Part shown: in pieces, positions 54,589 through 64,000 of the stretch
How the letters are laid out: the number at the start of each line of letters is the position of its first letter
How positions within the stretch are numbered: position 1 is the first letter of the stretch
DNA from: Schizochytrium sp. TIO01
Taxonomy: Eukaryota; Sar; Bigyra; Thraustochytrida; Thraustochytriidae
DNA length: 64,000 nucleotides
Assembly: GCA_004764695.1 (NCBI GenBank)
Contig: SMSO01000034.1
Coordinates: forward strand, 3,108,501 to 3,172,500
Reading direction: 5' to 3'
The notes under the pieces: model-generated
What the model was told of the DNA's origin: nothing
Database searches by the model: none
Seen by the model: the letters and a program-made list of their open reading frames with translations, nothing else
Translations under genes and position numbers: made by a program

Positions 54589-57500
54589 CAATAGTTCTAC
54601 TATGAAAGACGAGGTTTTCCAAAGTTCTTCTTCGCATTTATTTATATATTAATTTTAATTCACGATAACAAAGAAGAATGATGAGAACAAGTAATAAGAA
54701 TACTCCGAAGAGGATAAGTCTCACTTTCTGCGAAATTGCAAAACAATCCTCACGAGTACCTGACTCACATACTTCCCTGCAGTAGCATCTTTCGCGATCC
54801 TCTTTGCACAACGTGAAGAAAGACACCCCTGATGGTCAACGAATATGGCACTACCGCGTACCCACCTCCTTTCGGCTTTTGCCTCCATTCCTGTGCAGAG
54901 CTCGACTTATCAATCTGTATTCACGAATAGGCATTCATTCGAATAGATTTCTCCCCAACGCCTGCTCTTTAATTTGCATGTTAGTTATAGAGGCCTAAAT
55001 AAAATTTTATTTTATAAACGCTTTTATTCATATCTTTCTGCTAAGAAAATAATAACAATAATGATAATAACAATGACAAAATGATAATGATTGAATTGAA
55101 GATGTAATACAATTGAAAGGCCTTCCGCCGTGACCACTCCTTCTTCTATGTCCTCTCTTTTGGAGGCCTAGCGCCCTTGTAGCCACTCTTACCAGGTTGT
55201 GTGCCCTTTGCTTTCTCATTCGGCACTGTTCTGGGATCGTCGCTTCTTTCCAGGCTCTCGAGGCATCACGATCGATATCGCAAATTAGATGTCGAGCTGG
55301 AGAGGTGTTGAAAGTGGGATTTGACTGCCTTCTCTCCGGACTGCTGAGATAACTGGCGTCTCCCAGAACGGCACTGCATGTCACGATTTCTATCATTCCA
55401 TGATCGAAACTTATTATCAAAATGTGCTGTTTCTTGGAGATATTACTATTCTTTTGCATTGCACTACAGGAAAATCGATCACATAAATAAAATGATAATA
55501 CACTTATTTTCCGTTTTACCTAAAACAAAAATAAAACAAAGCAAAGCAAAACAAAACAAAACAAAAACGTAACATAAGAATTGTTATCACCGCTGTCGAT
55601 ACCCGAAGAAAAAGAGTGACGTTTGTTACACTAATCGGCCTAAGGAAGGAACTCAAAGGTCTTCTTTCTTCGCTCTGCGACCATTCGCTTTCAATCCTTC
55701 ATTTCTCAAGAAAGTTTGCCGAAAAAGCTTCCCACTTCCCCAGCGCTATAAACGGCGGTGGAGACGCCTCATCTTAGGCGACCCAGTCGCTCAGAGCGAT
55801 CCTATTTGACGCCACGATTGAGCGAAGTGCCAGCCTCGAGGATCGAAATTCTTGCATGTTCTCTCTCTGGCTCCTTGTTTCGCTCTTTTTTTCATGTTCT
55901 GGGGACCCCGAGGTTCTCTTTTCCCATGTTAATTGATTCCCCGCGTTCCCCTTAAATGGCAACTTGAAATGTGGGACCAGATTGGCCAAATTGCTCTGGT
56001 TCTGATTCACGCTCCGCAATGCGCGGCGGCGGCGAGGGAAGTGCTGACAAAGTGGGACCAGCTCTGAAGAGCGTCTCAAGAACTCAACATCCTGACAAGT
56101 TCTGGCTGCTGAAAGTGAACACATTCGCCACCAAGGTTTATTGACGGATTTGGTTTTGTTTTTGATGGCAAGAATTGCTGGTGATGCTCACAAGGCTTTC
56201 TGAAAGGTTCCTAGGATGCGGAGCGCACATCATTGTGATAGTGATCCTATTCATGCTAGTAAACCCTGGTTTCTACCTTGAAGAGAAGCATTTTAATTTA
56301 TTTGTCAGTGTCCAAAAAATGGCAATCAGGCTCCCACCGAGAGAACATGGTGGCATGCAGCAAGGTGTTTATTAGTCCTCTGATAGATAAAATAAAGCAC
56401 AACGATTGACTCGTTGACAATTCTGTCGCAGTGGTTCTTGTGTTTTATTAAGTTTTCTAATCTTAGGTCAGGAACCACGGGCCCAGACCAAGTCAAAATG
56501 GCGTTCTAGCAAGCATTTTCCCCAGACCGCTAACCAGATCACATTTTGCAGAAAAGCACGATTCTGGTGCCAAAATGCGTAAAGCTGCCACCTTCTAAAC
56601 CTAAAGTTCCTTCTTCAGAACCTTATAGTACCTACCTTCTGCGCTTCTGTGCACGCAGTACGATCATTGGTCTTTGGAATTCTCCTTCGCACTTCGCTCA
56701 AGTACCTAAATAGAAACCTCTTACTTTCTCTTTAATTCCTTATTCCTGCGAGTTCTTTTACATTTTATACGCGCCAAGCTTTATTCTTTTATGCATTTTT
56801 TTTTAAAATGATTTTTTTTTTAAGTCTACACAGAACGATGATAGGAATGTTAAACTTTAATTTAAAATAAAAAGTGGAGGTTTGGTTATGATAAAGTAGT
56901 AACCCCAATCTTCATTTGATAGGTAAGTACTACGGATGGCTTTTAATTAAAAATAAATAAAAGAAACAAAAGAAAGTGCGTTGTTTGTTTAGTGATGATG
57001 CAATTTTCTCACTCCTCATTCACGGCACCAACGCCATGGACCGCGGATGTGGCAGGCCGCGAGGATCGTCAAGCCAGAGATGCTCAGACGGAGACCCGAG
57101 TGGAACTCGGCCTGCTGTGCATTTCAGGACGCCTCGCAGGTCGCCCAGTCGGCTTCGGGCCGACCCCAAGAAAATGTCGGGCTGATAGATCTTTGCATCG
57201 ACTGGTGGCCAGCATTTCATGACCGGCTCAGTCAGCGATATATATATATAATGAAATAGTAAACAGCGCTTTGGCCTGTTTCTTCAATGATAGAACAATA
57301 TATAGCACAGATTGTGAGTTTGTCGAGAGGGGTTAAAGTCCAAAGTTGAACAGCTTCCCTGTAAAATCATAGCGCAATCATCAGCCTCGCAAGGTTATCT
57401 ATCTCAAAGTCTGATTACTTTGTCAGCTTAGAGCAAGCGACGATCTGCCATATTTCACAGCTTTGCACCTAGCTAGAGGTATGCAGGTATGAGCGAAGCA

Positions 57501-58057
57501 ATTGCAAAGTGGGAGTTAGTTCTTCAGGGAAGCGCGAAAATGCATCTTTTTTAATCAAAAGCTTGCTCGAAAGAACGTCAAGCTTCGAATTGTAAGTTCT
57601 TGCGCACTTCAGTTGTTTCGATTTTGGCGCTTAGTAGAAGCGGTGGACCCTAGGGTTGATCTGATGTTAGGTAGAGCCGGCTAGGACTTGCCTGCCTTCT
57701 GTGGGCCATGAGAGCGCTAAGAACCGGGACCGTAGGAACTGGCCTGCGAGAAAAGCAATGGAGCGAGGGAGAGATCCAATGATTGATGGGCGAGCGAGGG
57801 CCTTCGCAGGGCGCCCCTACAGGGTCTTTTGCTACAACGGAGGAGTGGCAGGAACTACTTGAAGACTTTAAAGGATGTGAATGTAGCCACTGAAAAAATT
57901 GGACAAGTGAACGTCAGGTTGACGTGTTGGGAACACGGGAGAGCGAGCAGATGCGATGGCACAGAGAACTGGAGACGTGTATGGATTCGTTTTTTTATTT
58001 GTTTTTTCAGCATTTTGTATTTATCCTTTTTTCCCAATCAGTTTTATAAATAAATAA

Positions 58058-58113
58058 AGAAACAAACAAAACAAACAAACAAAACAAACAAACAAACAAA
58101 CAAACAAACAAAC
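58058..58113 (+). repeat. (AAAC)n microsatellite
   Basis: About thirteen AAAC/CAAA units with two AAAAC slips. Confidence 0.95.
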
Positions 58114-59150
58114 AGCAGTGAGTCGGTAGGTAAGTAGGTACTCCTTACATTTTCTGGAGTGAGCCATTCAATTTGAAGGTGATAAACTCAATCAATCGAT
58201 CTTTCAATCAATCAATCGTTCGATCAATCGATTGGTGCCAGATATTCAAAGGAGTGGCAAGACAACTAACTGCCCACCTTGATCTTGGGGAACTCTGTTC
58301 CGGAGAGCGCCGCAATGATTGTGTCCGATACAACAAATCCCACTCGATGAGAGACCTTTGCACATCATGGCGGCAGAAACTCAAGCATTTATCATGATGG
58401 GCCAAACGCCAAACATGATGCAATCTAATCCCACTTCCAATTGAACTATATCTATGCGAGTAGGTAGGTAGGTAAGGTAGGGTAGAATTATTAGCAAGCA
58501 TGGATGATTGCATCACATAGGCCCAGAACCTCTAAGGCCCCTGCAATGTCCTATCTCATTTTGGCGGCTGAGATCGCGATGTTGCCTTTGTCCGAGCACC
58601 GTGAACCGAACGAAAGTCACCACACCGGCACCGTATCCACAGCCCAGCCACATGCATGCATGGTAGACCCGAGTTAAGTCTCCTGGCCCGAAGGCATCAG
58701 CTGCAAACAGCCTCCAACGGTGCTTGCTCGCACAAGATGCTGATCATGATGATTTGGCCAAGTTTTCATTTTCATTCATCTGATGGTAAGGCAAAATCGC
58801 ACCGCGTCTTGTATCTCTGCCACCTCGATTGAATTTTATTTAATTCATCGCGGCTTAACTAATAAACATTTCAATTAAAACTTATATGCTTTTAATTAAA
58901 ATTTAATGTTAAGATATACTTATAAACTGACATTACCATATGATAATTTTTAACTTCATTTCATACTTATCATTATCCGAATTCTTTCAAAAATTAATAA
59001 GAACAATAACTACAGCAATTATGAAAACTGTGTAATGCTTATTTCTCCCTTTCTATTCTTGACAAAAGTATATTAATTTATGCATTACAAAACATTAAAA
59101 GGGTTACTAATAAAATATGTGTACCTATTCGAAATAAATAACTCTTTAGG

Positions 59151-59191
59151 AAAAAACAAAAAAAACAAAAAAACAAAAAAAACAAAAAAAA
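59151..59191 (+). repeat. (A6-8 C)n tract
   Basis: Four A-runs separated by single C's. Confidence 0.9.
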
Positions 59192-59227
59192 CTTAACTAA
59201 CTAACTAAATTAAAATAAAATTTAATA

Positions 59228-59270
59228 AAGAAATGAATAAATGAATAAATAAATAAATAAATAAATAAAT
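59228..59270 (+). repeat. (AAAT)n microsatellite
   Basis: About ten AAAT/GAAT units directly left of a GC-rich islet. Confidence 0.95.
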
Positions 59271-59528
59271 TTCTAAAAACAAGGTGCTACGATTGACGGC
59301 ACTCGCCGCCACCCGCGCCACCCGCGGCAGCGTTGCCCGCACACCGCTCGTCGCTGGCGGCCCTTGCCTGCCCAAGAGCGCCCCGGAGGAGCCCCTCCCT
59401 CAGCCCTAAAGCCTGCCTCCGCAGAGAGCTGAGGTGCCGCAGCAGCGAGGCAGAAGTAGTGGTACCGGTCGGAGAGCGTCGACGCCAATGACAGCGGCGC
59501 CAACGTTGGAAAGGAGGCGGACCAGACA

Positions 59529-59759
59529 AGTAGGCTATAGGGCATGGTGAAAGTAGAACATAAAGTAGCTGCAAGTAGGCAATTCGCAGGCTAAAGTGAA
59601 AGTTAAAGGGCAATTACTGTAGACTATAGCCACGCGCTGGCAGAACAGGAAAGGGGGCAAGTGAAGTATAGCGCAGCTGGAAGTAGGTTATAGCGACTTC
59701 GAAACACGTTAGAGGAGGGGCGTAAAGTAGACTATAATGGAACATACAGTAGGTTATAG
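59529..59759 (+). promoter_or_regulatory. Five-copy AGTAG-R-Y-TATAG direct repeat array upstream of the tRNA-binding gene
   Basis: The motif occurs, always on the plus strand, at 59529-59540 (AGTAGGCTATAG), 59619-59629 (GTAGACTATAG), 59682-59693 (AGTAGGTTATAG), 59726-59737 (AGTAGACTATAA) and 59748-59759 (AGTAGGTTATAG). Partial copies (AAGTAGAACATA, AAGTAGCTGCA, AAGTAGGCAATT, AAGTATAGCG) lie between. The last copy ends 152 bp before the ATG at 59912. Repeated same-orientation sites in this position suggest a promoter or factor-binding array; the role is inferred. Confidence 0.55.
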
Positions 59760-59911
59760 GCCTAGCCAGACGGATTGGGATGAGGAGCGGAGAAGCACTG
59801 GATGGGCGACCGCGAGGACGTGAACAAAGCGCGAAGAACAACCATCGCAGCAGATAGACCGTCGTCAAGTGATTGGAGACGCAGGTCAAACTTTGAGCGG
59901 TTTCCACAGAA

Positions 59912-60451
59912 ATGAGCGGTCAAGAAGAAGCTGGTGAGGCCCAGCCCCTTCGCACGATGTGCGAGAGCTGTGGCGAGGAGCGTGAAGTGGAAAAGGTCGA
60001 GGACGCTGAGAGTGAGAACACCGTGTTCTGCCTCGAGTGCGGCGAGGAGTTCGAAATGGTTGACCCTGAGGCTGCCAAGTACAAGAACTACGTCATTGGC
60101 AAAATTCTTGCCGTAGAAGCCGTTGCGAAGAAGGACCTCAAGAAATGCCAAATTGACATTGGTGCTGGCGAGCCTGTGCAGGTCGTCACCAATGCCAAGC
60201 ATGTGAACGAAGGTGCTCTTGTCATTGTGGCTACTGTCGGAGCTGTTGTTCCTGCAGGTGCCGTCGTTGGTGAGGATCCTGATGCTATTGAGATCAAGAA
60301 GACCTCCGTCGGTGGCGTTGCCTCTTCCGGAATGCTCTGCGATTCTGACATGCTTCGCTGGGTTGGTGGTGCCAAGGGTGTCGTGCAGACCCTCGAGGAG
60401 GCCGACTTCTCTGTCGGTGGCTGCCCTCCCTCAGCTCGCCCTCGCAAGTAA
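59912..60451 (+). CDS. Zinc-ribbon plus tRNA-binding (Trbp111/PheT-N-like) OB-fold protein
   Basis: An intronless 179-residue protein. Residues 17-43 have C17-x2-C20...C40-x2-C43, a compact zinc ribbon (MCESCGEE and FCLECGEEF). Residues about 58-160 match the tRNA-binding OB fold of Trbp111, EMAPII and the PheRS beta N-terminus: YVIGKILAVEAV, KKCQIDIG, VQVVTNAKHV, GALVIVATVGAVVPAG and the diagnostic GGVASSGMLCD (134-144). It has no synthetase catalytic domain, so it would act as a free tRNA-binding factor or a scaffold of a synthetase complex. I do not know a named eukaryotic protein with this zinc-ribbon front end. Codon use is strongly biased to C-ending codons (GCC, AAC, GTC), as in highly expressed genes. 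No targeting signal is seen, so it is probably cytosolic. Confidence 0.85.
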   Translation: MSGQEEAGEAQPLRTMCESCGEEREVEKVEDAESENTVFCLECGEEFEMVDPEAAKYKNYVIGKILAVEAVAKKDLKKCQIDIGAGEPVQVVTNAKHVNEGALVIVATVGAVVPAGAVVGEDPDAIEIKKTSVGGVASSGMLCDSDMLRWVGGAKGVVQTLEEADFSVGGCPPSARPRK

Positions 60452-63156
60452 ACATGAACGTATTCACACAGTCAAATCCCAAACATTGTCTGTGTCTCTT
60501 TCAAGTGAGCAAAAAAAATGGCAATACCCATTCTGTTGCTTCACCTTGTCCAGTGGTCATCTGCAGCCCTTAGCACCTTTTTTGACAACGTAATTAGCGA
60601 CCAAAGACTAGAAAGGGCTGCTTGGTTTAGCTCGTTTTGCCTATACACAATACTATTAACCCTGAGACGATTAAGAAAGACAACAATATAATTGGTGCAC
60701 AATATGTCATCAATCTATGGATGAACACTCTGTTAATCTCCATGATTCAATCCTTATTTTGATGTACATTGTGACTGTCCTCTGTTTTCGTCTATAAATC
60801 ATCAGATTAGTTTCCGTTTTTCGTTAAGTGATTGCTTGAAGCCGCCAAACGAACAATATTAGCGTCTGCAACAATACTCTCAAAGCTGTATTTTGAGCAG
60901 CCAATGCATTCTCTTTTATAGATGAAACCAGTCAATCTATGCTACCGATCTTCAATGAAGCATGTAAAGACGTCACGTAAATCAAGTAGAAATGTTAATT
61001 TAACAACTCTCTGGACTATCCCGCACTTTTTTCTATTCGTATACATTGATTCCTCATGACAAGCCATCGAAATCAGCCGGTAAATCTCTACCTCCTAATT
61101 CTATATATTTAAAGACAACATCCTGTTCGTTCTCAAACTCCAATCTACATAGCTTTTCTGTACAAAACACACTCGTCTCCAAGATAAATAGAAGAGGACA
61201 ATGGCAATAGAATAATCTCACTACTTTCAACACAATTGTTTTTGAGATTATTTTAATAAAACTCTGGGCCGCAACATATAACCAGGTGCATTAACAATGT
61301 CTTGCCATTAAGCATAACCGCGTAATGTTGAAGATTGCGCTTGAAAAGTTAACAAAAGGACAATTCACCATTCGCTCTATACACTGTCACTATTCTGACT
61401 ACTGATCAGCTTTGGCGGATTTGGTCTTTTTTTGGAACCGTTTATTTATCTTCATTGCTTCATTGCTCGCCCGCTGCTACCTATCCACTACCTTGATGAT
61501 AGCGCCGAAAGGTCACAAATGCGTAAGAGCTTCTTCTTCCTAGCTTGTTTTCAAGTCTTGTCTGTTCTCTCTGAATCGCAAGTGTTCACTGTGGCGTCCC
61601 CTGTCGTCCTTTCTGCTTTCGCTCCTCAATTATCCGGCCACTTGTTTGCTTCTCGGTTCTCTGCACGTATATGCATCGTCGTCTTTCGTCAAGTGCTCGC
61701 ACTTTTTGACCACTATGCGATGTCTCGCATTACATTATCTACGTCATTCTGGGCTTGTTCTTTACCGACTCAGCTAGAAGCTGCTGTACCTACTCTTCGA
61801 ACAACCCGACGAAGGTAAGCATCCTCAGCCTTTCATTTTGTATCGATCGACCACTACGACGACGTTTCGACGAGGAGAACAACGAAGGATGGCTACAAAA
61901 GCAGTCTTGGTTTTTGTTGAAAACGAACAAAAAAGGGCACAGAAACACGGAGACCCAAGGTAGTATTGGCAAGGGAAGGGGTTTTCATGCTATATGTATG
62001 GCTCATCTCTCCTTTCGAAAATTATGAGGTGGTACGGAGGTTTTCATTTCATTTGAGGGATAATAAACCAAATTAAGGTTTTGGTCATTCTTTTAGTTTT
62101 CTCAGATACTACACAAATAAATGGCAGCAGACTGCTATGATTTCTTCCAGCAGACTGCTGACTTTTTGTTCCAGCACTTCCAGATCGCTTATCTACCTAC
62201 CACCTTTTGATAGTCCAGATTCTTCGGAAACTGCTAATCTCCAGTTTCCCAACCATCACGAAGGTGAAACAAGATTCGTGGTTGGGCCAAGCACAGCTGC
62301 TATAAATATATGCTTACAGGCAGAAGCTGGCATCTGAAGCATTTCCAGCTCCAGCTTCATAGGTAGACTTCCTTCGTGCTTGACCACCCCAGATCTCCTT
62401 CTGTTGTAACAGCCTAAACGACTTTCGTCATTGAGCTCGGAGCTTTAAGTTTTGCATTTTACGATGCGATATCTAGGAATGCAGCGAGGGCTGGTGAGCT
62501 GGCCACCAGCCAGAAAGATGAAGATACATGCCCACTCATTCAAGTAATTGATCCATTTGGGTTCAGGACGAGAACTCCTGCTTATTCGGCATTCGTCAGA
62601 TTTTAGAGACCTGCGAGCAGAGCACTAATTTTTTACACCTTTTTCCTAATTTTTCGCTATTCCAAACTATAGGATGACGTGCACACACCCTCGCTCTTCT
62701 GAGGTGTGATTATCCGATTCAACATCGTCAGCATTCCAGTCGATTGATCAATGGCCATAGATATTATTGATTGATTATAGCTTTACAACGAGAAAAAGCA
62801 TAGATGGAAACGAGCTGAAGCGAAGAATACCTACCTTTTGTTTTGGTTACATTGGTTGATTGATTGATTGATTCTATTATCATTTGGCCCACCTATAATT
62901 TTAATTAGTTTTATTGTCGGCACGTGCACCGAAAACTCTAATTTCACGCGATCAGTCAATCATCGATCAGTCGCATCAACTCCAGCTTTGGAATCGCAGA
63001 CTCTGCTGCGGTCGCTGCCGCGGGTAGACCCGGTACCTTTCGTGCAAACCCTTTAAAGGATCAAGCTGTGAGCTAGGAGGGGAAACAGACTGTGCGATAG
63101 CTTGAGCCTGAAAAAGTAGAACTCCTGAGGGGAGGGGGGCCGGCGGTGAGGGCGCC
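60452..63156. other. 2.7 kb intergenic region, no supported gene
   Basis: AT-rich sequence. ORFs such as 61432-61818 (128 codons) have no recognisable domain and lie in pyrimidine-rich DNA. A (GATT)n tract lies at about 62853-62875, and GC content rises near 63000 toward the next start codon. Confidence 0.5.
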
Positions 63157-64000
63157 ATGACTACACAGGCCAACAGCGTCTGCCCCGACCCCGACCCTGA
63201 CTTGAACACGGGCAATCGTGGAGTAGGCTTGGCGATCTTTGTGATCGGCGTGGTGTACTTTGCAGCAGGTATTGCGTGGTGGATTTCAAGAAAGTCTCAC
63301 CCCCTGCTTCGCAAACGCAACTTTGGGCTCATCGTGCTCACTGCGGTGGGCTATATAATATGCCTTATATGGGGCGAACTCTTTCTGTACTATGGATCTG
63401 ATGATGTTCCGTGCGATGCATTCCTCTGGTTTTCCATGCTTCTCGTGCCCTGGGGAATGGGTCCTGTAGTTGCAAGGCTATACGCATTTAAAAATCACGC
63501 AAGTTTTGCAAACCTACTCCAAGAAGAGTTAGTTGGCGAGGATCTTGGGGGTCAAGAGAACATGTTTCTGCGCCCAAGTCTGGGAGCTCTCATCTGCGCT
63601 TTTCTTTCACCTTATCGATTCTTTAATAACACCAAAGAGCCACAAGTCGGCATTGATCTGAGTTCTGATAAAGAAGGGAATGTCTTTGAACGACAAGACT
63701 CCAAACTTGACCGTGTTGTACATGTATCTGACATCTCCACGCTACAACAAATTCGCGCCGCCTACTTTGCACAGTCGGATGCTATGGGCGTGATTGTCGT
63801 ATGTATATTAAGCATTCCTGGCATTTTCATCGCTACCACCTGGTCTGGAGCCCGTGAAGGTCCTTATGGTATGCACTGCTATGGCTGCGACGTACGCGAT
63901 GAAATTCTATACCCAGTCTTGCTCCAGGCCATTATTGTGGCAGCCATTGGCTTAATTGCACTTTTCATGCTAAGAAACGCGCCTGATCCATTGAGCTTGC
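63157..64000 (+). CDS. Multi-pass membrane protein, receptor-like (partial, runs off the window)
   Basis: ATG 63157 (GCCATGA) opens a frame that is uninterrupted for 281 codons to the window end. Hydrophobic segments: about 23-43 (GVGLAIFVIGVVYFAAGIAW), 56-78, 87-108, 211-229 and 249-271, so at least five passes. The first loop has the basic motif SRKSHPLLRKRNF just after segment 1, and a Cys-bearing loop (GMHCYGCDVRDE, 238-249) precedes the fifth segment. The layout recalls seven-transmembrane receptors, including protist receptors fused to RGS domains, but the part that would decide lies outside the window. The ~95-residue hydrophilic stretch between segments 3 and 4 is long for an ordinary GPCR. 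An unrelated transporter or channel is possible. Confidence 0.75.
   Translation, partial: MTTQANSVCPDPDPDLNTGNRGVGLAIFVIGVVYFAAGIAWWISRKSHPLLRKRNFGLIVLTAVGYIICLIWGELFLYYGSDDVPCDAFLWFSMLLVPWGMGPVVARLYAFKNHASFANLLQEELVGEDLGGQENMFLRPSLGALICAFLSPYRFFNNTKEPQVGIDLSSDKEGNVFERQDSKLDRVVHVSDISTLQQIRAAYFAQSDAMGVIVVCILSIPGIFIATTWSGAREGPYGMHCYGCDVRDEILYPVLLQAIIVAAIGLIALFMLRNAPDPLSL

Larger units (their letters stand above)
53274..59528. other. 6.3 kb repeat-rich intergenic region, no supported gene
   Basis: The longest gap in the window. Microsatellites are listed separately. GC-rich islets lie at about 53540-53760, 54290-54350, 57040-57180 and 59285-59510. The stretch 55550-57000 is ordinary AT-rich sequence with small overlapping ORFs in both directions. 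58790-59280 is very AT-rich, with A-runs. No ORF shows a domain. Confidence 0.55.

Noticed and set aside
1-64000. tRNA, rRNA, snRNA, CRISPR, transposase or viral genes
   Set aside because: I looked by eye for T-loop words, U6/U2/5S-like sequence, spaced direct repeats and catalytic motifs and found none. A covariance-model scan would be needed to exclude small RNA genes.

Overview
The window is nuclear DNA of a eukaryote, most likely a thraustochytrid (Labyrinthulomycetes, stramenopile). The basis is mostly intronless, gene-scale ORFs, a few short GT-AG introns, long intergenic gaps full of tetranucleotide microsatellites, and a gene set with two ELO-type fatty-acid elongases, a membrane desaturase, a GPAT, a phosphatidylserine synthase, a DAG-lipase-like enzyme and a probable radial-spoke armadillo protein. 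That fits a flagellated, lipid-accumulating protist. The lineage call is inference; no rRNA or organelle marker is present.

Layout, left to right: a partial C-terminus at the edge; a small cysteine-rich probable mitochondrial protein (680-1141); Gat1/Gat2-type glycerol-3-phosphate acyltransferase (minus, 1513-3549); a repeat-rich gap; an unknown basic protein (minus, 7513-8268); tRNA-splicing endonuclease subunit SEN34 with one intron (minus, 9960-11108); a second repeat-rich gap; PP2A B56 subunit (15384-16997); a gap; ELO elongase with an unusual N-terminal coiled coil (21065-22291); condensin CAP-G (23183-26230); phosphatidylserine synthase (28407-30170); RSPH14-like armadillo protein (30875-32401); second ELO elongase (34751-35518); class-3/DAG lipase (36389-37993) overlapping tail to tail with a TPR-methyltransferase (minus, 37960-39525); a divergent spliced unknown gene (39633-41097); mitochondrial-type methionyl-tRNA synthetase with an apparent frameshift (minus, 41549-43382); a spliced GHMP sugar kinase (43729-45130); a three-His-box desaturase (minus, 45718-46998); a 5.2 kb repeat-rich gap; sideroflexin (minus, 52215-53273); a 6.6 kb repeat-rich gap; a zinc-ribbon/tRNA-binding OB-fold protein (59912-60451) preceded by a repeat array; and a multi-pass membrane protein that runs off the right edge (63157-64000).

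Six of about eighteen recognisable genes act on fatty acids or glycerolipids (acylation, elongation twice, desaturation, PS head-group exchange, DAG/acylglycerol hydrolysis). They are scattered on both strands with separate promoters, so this is a loose neighbourhood and not an operon. The large gaps have a repeated texture: AT-rich DNA with (CATT)n, (TTTC)n, (AAAC)n and (ATTT)n tracts surrounding GC-rich islets of about 100-1000 bp that show no coding signature I can defend. I found no tRNA, rRNA, CRISPR array, transposase or reverse transcriptase. The features most worth follow-up are the zinc-ribbon/tRNA-binding protein with its upstream AGTAG-R-Y-TATAG array, the phage-like CPxxKW zinc motif in a mitochondrial-looking protein, and the coiled-coil elongase.
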